Shown here: piece after piece, positions 8,187 through 15,884 of the stretch
How positions within the stretch are numbered: the stretch's first letter is position 1
How the letters are laid out: each line of letters starts with the position of its first letter
NCBI RefSeq assembly: GCF_014250675.1
Contig: NZ_JACHTG010000003.1
Coordinates: forward strand, 395,209-459,208
Source of the DNA: Cetobacterium sp. 8H
Lineage (GTDB): Bacteria > Fusobacteriota > Fusobacteriia > Fusobacteriales > Fusobacteriaceae
Length of the DNA stretch: 64,000 nucleotides
Direction of reading: 5' to 3'
Made by a program: the position numbers and the translations under genes
The notes under the pieces: generated by a model
Seen by the model: the letters and a program-made list of their open reading frames with translations, nothing else
Databases searched by the model: none
What the model was told of the DNA's origin: nothing

Positions 8187-10265
8187 ATGAAAGTAATACA
8201 GTCGACTTGTAATTATTGTTCTATTGCTTGTAATATGGATTTTTATATAGAGGATGAAAAAATAAAAAAAATAATTCCAACTGAAAAATATCCTGTTAAT
8301 AAAGGATTTAGCTGTATAAAAGGATTAAATTTAGATAAACAACAAACCATAAAAAAATTTCCAAAATATCCACTTTTAAAACAGGAAGATGGAAGTAGAA
8401 AGCAGATTTCATGGGAAGAAGCATACTCTATATTTTCAAAAAAACTAAAAGATATAGTAGATAAACATGGAAAAGAGAATGTGGCATGTATTAGTACGGG
8501 TCAACTGACTTTAGAAGATATGTCTTTGGCAGGGCATGTATTTAGAAATTATATTGGCGGACAATTAGATGGAAATACAAGACTTTGTATGGCAACTTCA
8601 GTAGTTGCTCATAAACAAAGTTTTGGATTTGATTCACCACCATATACTTTAAATGATTTAGAGCTGTCAGATGTAATTATTTTTATAGGTGCAAATCCTA
8701 TTGTTGCCCATCCAATACTATGGGATAGAGTTAAAAAAAATAAAGATCCAAATAAAAAAATTATAACAATAGATATAAGAAAATCTGAAACAGTTAAAAA
8801 TTCAGACTATTTTTATGAAGTAAAACCTAAAGCAGATCTTGAATTTTTATATATTTTAGCTAAGTACTTGATAGATAAAGATTGGATAGATAAAAATTAT
8901 ATAGAAAAATATACTGAGAATTTTCAAGAATTTAGCGAACACATAAAAAAATATAATTATGATTCTATTGAAGAAAATACAGGGATATCTTTTTTACAAT
9001 TAGAGGAGTTAGCTAAGCTAATCCATGAAGGGAAAAGAGTTTCATTTTGGTGGACAATGGGAGTAAATCAAGGATATCAAGCAGTTAGAACTGCACAGGC
9101 AATAATAAATTTAGCAATTATGACTGGAAATATTGGAAAGCCTGGAACGGGAGCAAACTCGATAACAGGGCAATGTAATGCGATGGGGTCAAGATTATTT
9201 AGTAATACAACAAGTCTTTATGGTGGTGGCGATTACTCAGATGAACTTAAAAGAAAAAAAGTTGGAGAAGCACTAGGTGTTAATCCAGATATATTTCCAA
9301 AAACACCGACACTTCCTTATAATGTAATAATAGAAAAAATAGTGTCAGGAGAGATTAAAGCTTTGTGGATACTGTGCACAAATCCTAGACACTCTTGGAT
9401 AAATAACACTCAATTCCAAGAAGCAGTAAAAAAATTAGAATTATTTGTTGTTCAAGATTTATATGATGATACAGATAGTTCATTGTTGGCAGATTTATAT
9501 CTTCCAGTAACATCAGGATTAAAAAAAGATGGAACTATTATAAACACAGAAAGAAGAGTTTCTAGAATCAGACCTGTTCTTAAAAAAGAAGAGGGTGAAA
9601 AAACAGATTTTGAGGTTATATATGAAGTTGGAAAGGCATTAGGAATGGGACCTTTACTAGAAGGATGGGAAACTCCAGAGAAAGTCTTTGATAAGATGAT
9701 GAAAGCGACTGAAGACTCACCGTGTGATATGACAGGAATAGATTATAAAATTTTAGATGAGGGTTATGGTGTTCAGTGGCCTTTTAAAAAAGGACAAGTT
9801 TTAGAAGAAAATGAAAGAAGACTATTTGAAGATAATGAATACTATACGCCAAATAAAAAGGTGAAATTTATATTTGAAGATGTTATGGAAAATCCAAAAC
9901 CTACAAATCAAGAGTATCCATATATTTTAGATACAGGTAGAGGTACAGTAGGGCAGTGGCATACACAGACAAGAACAAGGGAGATAAACTATGTTGCGGA
10001 TGTGGTTTCAGGATTACCATATATTTATATCTCAAAAGATTTAGGAAATGAGAAGGATATAAAAACAGAAGATGAGGTTTTAGTAGAGTCAATAAATGGA
10101 AGAGTAAGTAAGTTTAAAGTTTTATTAACTGAAGATTTATCTAAAAATGTAATATTTTGTCCATTACATTACGTAGAAGCTAATAATTTAACTTTATCTA
10201 TTTATGATACTTATTCAAAGGAACCATCATATAAATATACTCCTGTGAAAATAATAAAAGCGTAA
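8187..10265 (+). CDS. Nas/Nap-type nitrate reductase-like molybdopterin oxidoreductase
   Basis: Cytoplasmic molybdenum enzyme of 692 residues, probably reducing nitrate to nitrite. The N-terminal [4Fe-4S] site is CNYCSIAC plus a later CIKG. The stretch NTRLCMATSVV with SFGFDSPP matches the active-site region of NasA/NarB/NapA, where the Cys ligates molybdenum. TGQCNAMGSR and the C-terminal GQWHTQTRTREI are also typical of this group. There is no Tat signal, so it is a cytoplasmic Nas-like rather than Nap enzyme. GTG at 8178 belongs to the GAGGTG ribosome site; ATG 8187 is the start. It leads an operon with a ferredoxin subunit, an FAD reductase and an anion channel, as in clostridial ferredoxin-linked nitrate reductases. 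A formate dehydrogenase-like role is less likely. Confidence 0.78.
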   Translation: MKVIQSTCNYCSIACNMDFYIEDEKIKKIIPTEKYPVNKGFSCIKGLNLDKQQTIKKFPKYPLLKQEDGSRKQISWEEAYSIFSKKLKDIVDKHGKENVACISTGQLTLEDMSLAGHVFRNYIGGQLDGNTRLCMATSVVAHKQSFGFDSPPYTLNDLELSDVIIFIGANPIVAHPILWDRVKKNKDPNKKIITIDIRKSETVKNSDYFYEVKPKADLEFLYILAKYLIDKDWIDKNYIEKYTENFQEFSEHIKKYNYDSIEENTGISFLQLEELAKLIHEGKRVSFWWTMGVNQGYQAVRTAQAIINLAIMTGNIGKPGTGANSITGQCNAMGSRLFSNTTSLYGGGDYSDELKRKKVGEALGVNPDIFPKTPTLPYNVIIEKIVSGEIKALWILCTNPRHSWINNTQFQEAVKKLELFVVQDLYDDTDSSLLADLYLPVTSGLKKDGTIINTERRVSRIRPVLKKEEGEKTDFEVIYEVGKALGMGPLLEGWETPEKVFDKMMKATEDSPCDMTGIDYKILDEGYGVQWPFKKGQVLEENERRLFEDNEYYTPNKKVKFIFEDVMENPKPTNQEYPYILDTGRGTVGQWHTQTRTREINYVADVVSGLPYIYISKDLGNEKDIKTEDEVLVESINGRVSKFKVLLTEDLSKNVIFCPLHYVEANNLTLSIYDTYSKEPSYKYTPVKIIKA

Positions 10266-10278
10266 AGAGGTGAAAAGA

Positions 10279-10692
10279 TTGAAAAGGATAAAGATAGATA
10301 GAAGTAAATGCATAGGTTGCTTGACTTGTGTGAGTGCGTGTATGGTGGCTCATGACTCTGCAGAATCAAGAAATAGAGTTGTAATAAGTAGTGATATGAA
10401 ATTTTCACCAATCTTTTGTAGAAACTGCGATCTACCAGAATGTGTTTATACTTGTATGAGTGGTGCAATGAGAAAAGATTTAGAAACAGGGTATGTTACA
10501 TATGATAAAAATAAATGTGCAAGTTGTTATATGTGTATAATGGCTTGTCCTTATGGAGTTCTAAAAGAGGATAAAGAAACAAAGCAAGAAATTATGAAGT
10601 GTGACATGTGTGCCGATTTACCTGATGGACCTCAATGTGTTGCAAAATGTCCAATGGCAGCGATAACTTTAGAGGAGGTAGAAAGCAGATGA
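10279..10692 (+). CDS. Ferredoxin-type 4Fe-4S electron-transfer subunit
   Basis: Small HycB/NarC-like protein with about four cysteine clusters: CIGCLTCVSAC at the start, CRNCDLPECVYTC, CASCYMCIMACP, and CDMCADLPDGPQCVAKCP at the end. It would carry electrons from the FAD subunit to the nitrate reductase-like subunit. The preferred start is TTG at 10279, giving 137 residues (MKRIKIDRSKCIGC). GAGGTG lies six bases before it, the same arrangement as at 8187. GTG at 10270 is the alternative. It begins 13 bases after the molybdoenzyme and its stop overlaps the next ATG (ATGA). Confidence 0.82.
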   Translation: MKRIKIDRSKCIGCLTCVSACMVAHDSAESRNRVVISSDMKFSPIFCRNCDLPECVYTCMSGAMRKDLETGYVTYDKNKCASCYMCIMACPYGVLKEDKETKQEIMKCDMCADLPDGPQCVAKCPMAAITLEEVESR

Positions 10693-11936
10693 GATATGTT
10701 ATTATTGGTGCTTCAGCTGCCGGAATAAATGGTGCTGAGAATTTGAGAAGACTGGATAAAGAAAGTGAAATAGTTTTAATATCAGAAGATGATAAAGTAT
10801 ATTCAAGATGCATATTACATCATTATATATCTTCTAAAAGAAATGTGGAAGAATTAAATTTTGTTGATCCAGATTTTTTTGAGAAAAATAAAATTAATTG
10901 GATAAAAGGTAAAAAAGTAGTATCTTTATCAGATGAGAAAAAAGAGATAACACTTTCCAATGGTGAAATTGTAAAATTTGATAAAGTTTTAATAGCTTCA
11001 GGATCATCGCCTTTTATTCCTCCAATTGAAAATTTAAGAGGAAAGAAAAATGTTGTAGGTTTAAAGTCTCTATCAGATTGTGAGAAAATTATGGAGTTAG
11101 CTAAGACTTCTAAGAACATATTAGTAATAGGAGCAGGACTTATAGGAATAGATGCAGTTGTGGGTTTATTACATTTTAAAAATAATGATTTAAAAATAAA
11201 TTTGGTTGAAATGTCCGACAGATTATTACCTTTACAACTAGATAAAAGAGCATCTATAGCATATGAAAAGAAACTTCAAGAAAATAAAGTTGAATTAATA
11301 TTAAATTCAAAAGTTTTAAAAGCCAATTTATCTGAAGAAGATTCTGATAAAATAAAGAGTATTCTTTTAGAAGGAGATATAGAGATACAAACGGATCTAA
11401 TAGTTGTAGCAACAGGAATTAGACCAAATGTAGATTTTTTAAAAGATTCTAATATAGAAGTAGATAAATTAGGACTTGTTTTGAATGAAAAAGGAGAGAC
11501 AAATATAAAAGATATCTATGGTGCTGGAGATGTTAGTGGAAGAGGACCAATCTGGTCAAAAGCAGTTAAAGAATCTATAATAGCAACAAGTAATATGGCT
11601 GGTGTACAAAGAGTTATGGATGATTTCTTTGTGTGTAAATCAACAATGAATTTTTTTAATATACCAACTCTTTCTTTAGGTAATATGAATGAGTGTCTTA
11701 ATAATGCTGAATTAAAGGTAGATATTTTAGAGGATGACAATGGAAATTACAAAAAAATAATGCATAAAAATGGCTATATTTATGGGGCAATTATTCAAGG
11801 TGATCTATCGTATTCTGGAATATTGACTCAGCTTATCAAAGCTGATATAGATATTTCAAAAGTAAAAAAACCTATATTTAGCATTGATTACTCAGATTTT
11901 TTTAGAATAAAAAAAGATTTAGAGTTTGAGTTTTAG
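10689..11936 (+). CDS. FAD-dependent pyridine nucleotide-disulfide-type oxidoreductase
   Basis: Reductase of 415 residues resembling rubredoxin reductase, NADH oxidase and NasB-type electron donors. It has an N-terminal FAD loop VIIGASAAGING, an internal NAD(P)-binding loop ILVIGAGLIGID and the FAD-contacting IYGAGDVSG. No redox CxxC pair or iron-sulfur site is visible, so it is a simple flavin carrier. ATG 10689 with GAGGAGG upstream is the start and overlaps the ferredoxin gene by four bases. Likely role: feed NAD(P)H electrons through the ferredoxin subunit to the molybdoenzyme. A rubredoxin or oxygen-detoxification role cannot be excluded. Confidence 0.82.
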   Translation: MRYVIIGASAAGINGAENLRRLDKESEIVLISEDDKVYSRCILHHYISSKRNVEELNFVDPDFFEKNKINWIKGKKVVSLSDEKKEITLSNGEIVKFDKVLIASGSSPFIPPIENLRGKKNVVGLKSLSDCEKIMELAKTSKNILVIGAGLIGIDAVVGLLHFKNNDLKINLVEMSDRLLPLQLDKRASIAYEKKLQENKVELILNSKVLKANLSEEDSDKIKSILLEGDIEIQTDLIVVATGIRPNVDFLKDSNIEVDKLGLVLNEKGETNIKDIYGAGDVSGRGPIWSKAVKESIIATSNMAGVQRVMDDFFVCKSTMNFFNIPTLSLGNMNECLNNAELKVDILEDDNGNYKKIMHKNGYIYGAIIQGDLSYSGILTQLIKADIDISKVKKPIFSIDYSDFFRIKKDLEFEF

Positions 11937-11947
11937 GAGGAAGGGAA

Positions 11948-12874
11948 ATGTCTAAAATAATAGAGAAATTTCCGGTAGGAGCAATAGCAACGACAGTAGG
12001 TGCAGTGACATTAGCAAATGTATATTCGTTATTAAAGTTTAATTATCTTAGAAATATATTTATGTTGATCGGAATTATAGTATTAGTAATAGCAACTTTA
12101 AAACTGGTTGTTTTTAAAAAGGTATTTTTAGAAGAATATAAAAATACTGTACCAGCAAGTTTATATGGTACATATTCTATGTTAATGATGATAATAGGAG
12201 CATATCTATTTGATTTTTCTCCTATAATAGGAAAAGCTTTATGGCTTTTTGCTGTTTTCTTTCATGCAGTATTAATAATAGTATTCACTTATAGAAATGT
12301 TATAAAAAACTTTAATATAGATGGATTTGTACCGAGTTGGTTTGTAACATATAATGGTATAATGGTTTCAATCGTAGTAGGTGGGCAAATGAATGAGCCA
12401 TTGATATCTAAAATAGTTTTAGGTTATGGAATAGCAGTGTTTTTTATAATAATTCCATTTATGATAAAAAGACTTTTAGTTAAGCCTTTACCAGATATGC
12501 TCTATCATACAAAAGCTGTACTTTTAGCGCCATCGAGTCTTTGTATAGTCGGGTATTTAAACGTTATTAAAGAACCAAACTTGACAGTGGCATTTGTTTT
12601 GTATGGAATTGTTTTTGTAACATTAGTTTCAGTAGTAATGAGTATTCCAAAGTTTTTTAGCTTTGATTTTCATCCTGGATTCGCAGGAACAACGTTCCCA
12701 ATGGCAATAGGAACAGTAGCAACATTTAAAATGGGTTCGTATTTAAGTGGTTTAGGAATGAATGGAATAGGAGAAGCACTTAGAAATGTAGGTGGCATCC
12801 AACTTTTTATAACAACATCAATAATAGCATTTGTATTTTCTAATTTTATCCAACATTTAAAAAAGATTAAGTAA
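11948..12874 (+). CDS. TDT-family (TehA/SLAC1-like) membrane channel
   Basis: Membrane protein of 308 residues with about ten hydrophobic segments and no large soluble part. The family includes TehA, the malate permease Mae1, the sulfite exporter Ssu1 and the plant anion channel SLAC1, which conducts nitrate. It follows the FAD reductase by eleven bases and has AGGAGG before its ATG, so it belongs to the nitrate reductase-like operon. The position suggests movement of nitrate or nitrite, or of sulfite given asrABC next door. Substrate is inference; the family assignment is firm. Confidence 0.75.
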   Translation: MSKIIEKFPVGAIATTVGAVTLANVYSLLKFNYLRNIFMLIGIIVLVIATLKLVVFKKVFLEEYKNTVPASLYGTYSMLMMIIGAYLFDFSPIIGKALWLFAVFFHAVLIIVFTYRNVIKNFNIDGFVPSWFVTYNGIMVSIVVGGQMNEPLISKIVLGYGIAVFFIIIPFMIKRLLVKPLPDMLYHTKAVLLAPSSLCIVGYLNVIKEPNLTVAFVLYGIVFVTLVSVVMSIPKFFSFDFHPGFAGTTFPMAIGTVATFKMGSYLSGLGMNGIGEALRNVGGIQLFITTSIIAFVFSNFIQHLKKIK

Positions 12875-12955
12875 AATTAATATAATTTATTTTAACTAGA
12901 AATTATGATATAATAAACTTAAAATTAAAACAGATACTATTAGGAGTGTTATATT

Positions 12956-13168
12956 ATGAAAAAAATATTAATGTTTGTTGCAGTATTATCTTTAGTAGGA
13001 TGTATGCAGAAAGAAGTTAAATTTGGAGACGAAAATTTAGAACTTAAAGGAACAAAGTTATATTATAAAAATAAATTATTTACAGGAGTTGTTACTCAAG
13101 AAGTACCATTTACAGATAGAGTAATAAGAATCGAATATACTAATGGAGTTATAAAAACACAAGAATAA
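12956..13168 (+). CDS. Small lipoprotein of unknown function
   Basis: Protein of 70 residues with a lipoprotein signal (MKKILMFVAVLSLVGC; lipobox LVGC, Cys16). The mature part is only about 55 residues and contains LKGTKLYYKNKLFTGVVTQEV, which looks like one repeat of the toxin-antitoxin MORN-like YwqK motif (xxYYxNxLFTGxV). It stands alone: a TATAAT box lies at 12909-12914 and a strong terminator follows at once. Function unknown; it would be anchored to the cell envelope after processing by Lgt, encoded at 35776. Confidence 0.75.
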   Translation: MKKILMFVAVLSLVGCMQKEVKFGDENLELKGTKLYYKNKLFTGVVTQEVPFTDRVIRIEYTNGVIKTQE

Positions 13169-13174
13169 GAGGTA

Positions 13175-13208
13175 AGATATCTGGAAAAAAATCCAGATAT
13201 CTTTTTTT
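13175..13208 (+). terminator. Rho-independent terminator
   Basis: A ten-base stem (13175-13184 with 13193-13202), an A/T loop and a run of T residues directly follow the small lipoprotein gene. Confidence 0.88.
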
Positions 13209-13276
13209 ATAAAAGGAAAAACTCAAAAAAATTTGAAAACTTAGTATAGGCGACATTAAATTTTTAGGAGGATATT

Positions 13277-13996
13277 ATGGAGCTAAAGTTTAAATTTTTG
13301 GGTCGAATGTGCTGGACGATAGAAGTAGATAAAAAATTTAAAATAGGATGTGACCCATCCTTGAGTATAAAAAAAGAATTAAAGACTATAGCACCAGTTT
13401 ATGATAAGGAAGAATTTAAAAATATTAAATTATGGCTTATAACAGAAGGTGAAAAAGAACATTTTGACAGTGAAGGAGCTTCTATAATAGAGGAAGATGC
13501 TAAGATAATAACTAGGAAGGAAAGTGGAAAAGAACTGAGAGATAAGAAAAACTCCAATATATATTTTGTTGATTGGTTTAAAAAAGTTAATCTTGAAATA
13601 AAAGGATATAAATTAATTGTAGAAGTTATTCCAGCTTATAGAGGAGGAAGTTTTTTATCAAATCCAAGTATAGGAAAGATGAATGGTTATTTATTAACAA
13701 TTATTCATAATTCAGAAGTAAAAAAAATTTATGTAACTGGAGATACAGTATATCATGAGAATGTAATAAAACCTTTAATATACCATATTATTGATGTGAT
13801 GATAGCAAATATAGGGCAATTAAAAAATAGTGGTTGGAGCACTGGGAAAACGATGGATTTAGTAATGTTAAACAGCTTTATTAGAACAATTAATCCAGAA
13901 AAACTAATCACCATTCTTTCTAAAAATGAAGCTTCAAGAAGTGAAATGAAAAAATATATAGATTTAATAGATGTTGGGCAAGAAATAAGTTTATAA
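13277..13996 (+). CDS. Metallo-beta-lactamase-fold protein with altered metal ligands
   Basis: Cytoplasmic protein of 239 residues resembling UPF0173/UlaG-like hydrolases. It starts with a KFLGRMCWTIEVD strand, has a DPSL segment, YVTGDTVYHEN and IANIGQLKNSG as in active relatives. The metal-binding HxHxDH motif, however, is replaced: residues 57-62 read E-G-E-K-E-H, keeping only the last His, followed by FD as in the family. It may therefore be catalytically dead, bind a different metal, or have a non-hydrolytic role. It has its own GGAGG site and a terminator, and no operon partner. Function unknown. Confidence 0.68.
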   Translation: MELKFKFLGRMCWTIEVDKKFKIGCDPSLSIKKELKTIAPVYDKEEFKNIKLWLITEGEKEHFDSEGASIIEEDAKIITRKESGKELRDKKNSNIYFVDWFKKVNLEIKGYKLIVEVIPAYRGGSFLSNPSIGKMNGYLLTIIHNSEVKKIYVTGDTVYHENVIKPLIYHIIDVMIANIGQLKNSGWSTGKTMDLVMLNSFIRTINPEKLITILSKNEASRSEMKKYIDLIDVGQEISL

Positions 13997-14000
13997 AAAA

Positions 14001-14032
14001 AAGGATGAAGATTTTTCTTCATCCTTTTTAAA
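14001..14032. terminator. Bidirectional rho-independent terminator
   Basis: An eleven-base stem AAGGATGAAGA with TCTTCATCCTT (14001-14011 and 14016-14026), A-rich on the left and T-rich on the right, lies between two convergent genes. Confidence 0.85.
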
Positions 14033-14036
14033 TTTG

Positions 14037-15650
14037 TTACATAAACATGCTAACTCCAGGACCAATAGGTAATCCTAAGTAAGTCCATGCGATAAACATT
14101 ATAGACCAACCAATTAAGAATACGATTGAGTATGGAAGCATCATAGCGATGATTGTTCCGATTCCCATAGATCCTTCTTTTTCCTCATATTTAGAAGCAA
14201 ATCCAACTATGATAGGGAAGTAAGACATTAATGGAGATATAATGTTAGTAGTTGAATCTCCGATTCTATATGCTAATTGAGTATATTCAGGAGTTAATCC
14301 TAACTCAACAAACATAGGGATGAATACAGGAGAAAGCATTAACCACTTAGAAGATGCTCCACCGATAAATAGGTTAACGAATGCTGTTAAGAATATTAAT
14401 CCTACAGCAGCCCAAATTCCAGATATTCCTAAATCTTTTAAAACATCAGCAAGTTTAACTGCGATAACGATACCGATATTTGATTTAGAGAAAACATATA
14501 CGAATTGAGCAGATACAAATATTATAACAAGAACTTGTCCACATGAAGCCATAGCCTTAGTCATAGCCTTTATAACATCTTTATGAGATTTAACAGTTTT
14601 AGCAACGATTCCATATGCTAATCCAGGAATAAAGAATGCTAACATTAGTATATAAACAATAGAATCACTGAAGAATGGCTTTAGAATTTCCATAGTTCCA
14701 GGTTCTCTGTTATTCTGAGCAATAAAAGTAGCAATTTCAGCTTGAGTTAATCTAAATATTGCATTTTCAGGAACAACCATTAATAAAACAACTCCGATAA
14801 AGGCAATTGTAGCAATTCCAGAAGCTCTTAAACCGTTCTTTTCTTCAGCACTCATTTGATTGCTTAAGTCGATTTCAACTTTAGGACCTTTGTATTCTCC
14901 AAGTCTAGGTTCAACAATTTTATCTGTTAACCAAGCACCAACTATTGTGATGAAGAATGTTGAAGCAAACATGAAGAAGAAGTTAGCAGTAGGAGTTACA
15001 GAGTACCCAGGTAGCACGATTTGTGCAGCTGAAGTTGTAATTCCTCCAAGTAATGGATCAGTAGTTCCAATTAAAAGGTTTGCAGAGAATCCACCAGAAA
15101 CTCCAGCAAACGCAGCAGCAATTCCAGCAAGTGGATGTCTTCCGAAAGATAGGAAAATAACCGCTCCAAGTGGAATAAGTACAACGTATCCAGCATCAGA
15201 AGCGATGTTAGACATAACTCCAGCAAAAACAACTATTGCTGAAACAAGTTGTCTTGGTGTAGATAGAACAATTTTTTTAATAATTGAATTTAAAAGTCCA
15301 GTACCTTCAGCAAGACCAACTCCAAGCATAGCTACAACGATAGAACCAAGTGCAGCATGTCCTGTAAAGTTCTTAACAGTAGAACCAAAAATTCCTCTGA
15401 TTCCACTTCTAGTAAGTAAGTTTTGTACATAAGTAGTTTTTTCAACCACTTGATTTGTTGTTCTAGAGATTTCTTTGTAATTAACTGATACGCCCATGTA
15501 AGATAGTATCACCGAAAAAATGATTGTTGCTACGAAGAAACCAAAAAACATTGCAACTGGGTGCGGTAATTTGTTTCCAGTAACTTCAACAAAGTTTAGG
15601 AATCTCTCGAACAAACTCATTTTTTTTGTTGAATTAGAATTTGTAGACAT
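14037..15650 (-). CDS. AbgT-family transporter (p-aminobenzoyl-glutamate type)
   Basis: Inner-membrane transporter of 537 residues with many hydrophobic segments. The opening LFERFLNFVEVTGNKLPHPVAMFF, the GGFSANLLIGTTDPLL stretch and IGDSTTNIISPLMSYFP are typical of AbgT/MtrF proteins. Family members import p-aminobenzoyl-glutamate or export sulfonamides and other small molecules using an ion gradient. No abgA or abgB peptidase gene is adjacent, so catabolic use is not supported by context. It is monocistronic, with GGAGG before ATG 15650 and a terminator on the far side. Confidence 0.85.
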   Translation of the reverse strand: MSTNSNSTKKMSLFERFLNFVEVTGNKLPHPVAMFFGFFVATIIFSVILSYMGVSVNYKEISRTTNQVVEKTTYVQNLLTRSGIRGIFGSTVKNFTGHAALGSIVVAMLGVGLAEGTGLLNSIIKKIVLSTPRQLVSAIVVFAGVMSNIASDAGYVVLIPLGAVIFLSFGRHPLAGIAAAFAGVSGGFSANLLIGTTDPLLGGITTSAAQIVLPGYSVTPTANFFFMFASTFFITIVGAWLTDKIVEPRLGEYKGPKVEIDLSNQMSAEEKNGLRASGIATIAFIGVVLLMVVPENAIFRLTQAEIATFIAQNNREPGTMEILKPFFSDSIVYILMLAFFIPGLAYGIVAKTVKSHKDVIKAMTKAMASCGQVLVIIFVSAQFVYVFSKSNIGIVIAVKLADVLKDLGISGIWAAVGLIFLTAFVNLFIGGASSKWLMLSPVFIPMFVELGLTPEYTQLAYRIGDSTTNIISPLMSYFPIIVGFASKYEEKEGSMGIGTIIAMMLPYSIVFLIGWSIMFIAWTYLGLPIGPGVSMFM

Positions 15651-15740
15651 TTTTTCCTCCTAATAATAAAGTGAATTTAAGAATTTGATCTAAAAAAAAT
15701 GAAATTTTTTTTTCACAAATTCTATTTATGAAATATATTA

Positions 15741-15763
15741 AATCTATTGATGTAATATAGATT
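15741..15763. promoter_or_regulatory. Inverted repeat upstream of the AbgT gene
   Basis: AATCTAT (15741-15747) and ATAGATT (15757-15763) form a seven-base dyad separated by nine bases, about 90 bases upstream of the AbgT start on the minus strand. It could be an operator. No regulator gene lies beside it. The 15651-15884 gap otherwise holds only the AbgT leader and the terminator at 15821-15856. Confidence 0.3.
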
Positions 15764-15820
15764 CAACAAATTTTAACATAAATTTTTTTATAAAGCAATA
15801 AAAAAAAATAAAAATAAAAA

Positions 15821-15856
15821 TAAAAAAACGCATTTAATAATCATTAAATGCGTTTT
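15821..15856 (-). terminator. Rho-independent terminator of the FMN/FAD reductase gene
   Basis: A perfect 14-bp stem (15825-15838 with 15843-15856) and four-base loop, followed on the minus strand by a long T-rich run, lies 28 bases after the stop of the reductase gene. Confidence 0.88.
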
Positions 15857-15884
15857 ATATACTTTAAGTTTTCAAAATGTACAC

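Noticed and set aside
8187..10265. Formate dehydrogenase as identity of the molybdoenzyme
   Set aside because: The active-site stretch RLCMATSVV and the C-terminal QWHTQTRT fit Nas/Nap nitrate reductases; formate dehydrogenase features such as a Sec or Cys followed by His-Gly/Ala-Pro are not seen. fdhD lies in a different operon.
13277..13996. Calling the metallo-beta-lactamase-fold gene a pseudogene
   Set aside because: The frame is intact, with ribosome site and terminator, and other conserved stretches are kept; altered ligands alone do not show decay.
15780..15828. A-rich run with AAAATA-like repeats
   Set aside because: It is the T-tail of the minus-strand terminator at 15825-15856 plus AT bias, not a repeat array.
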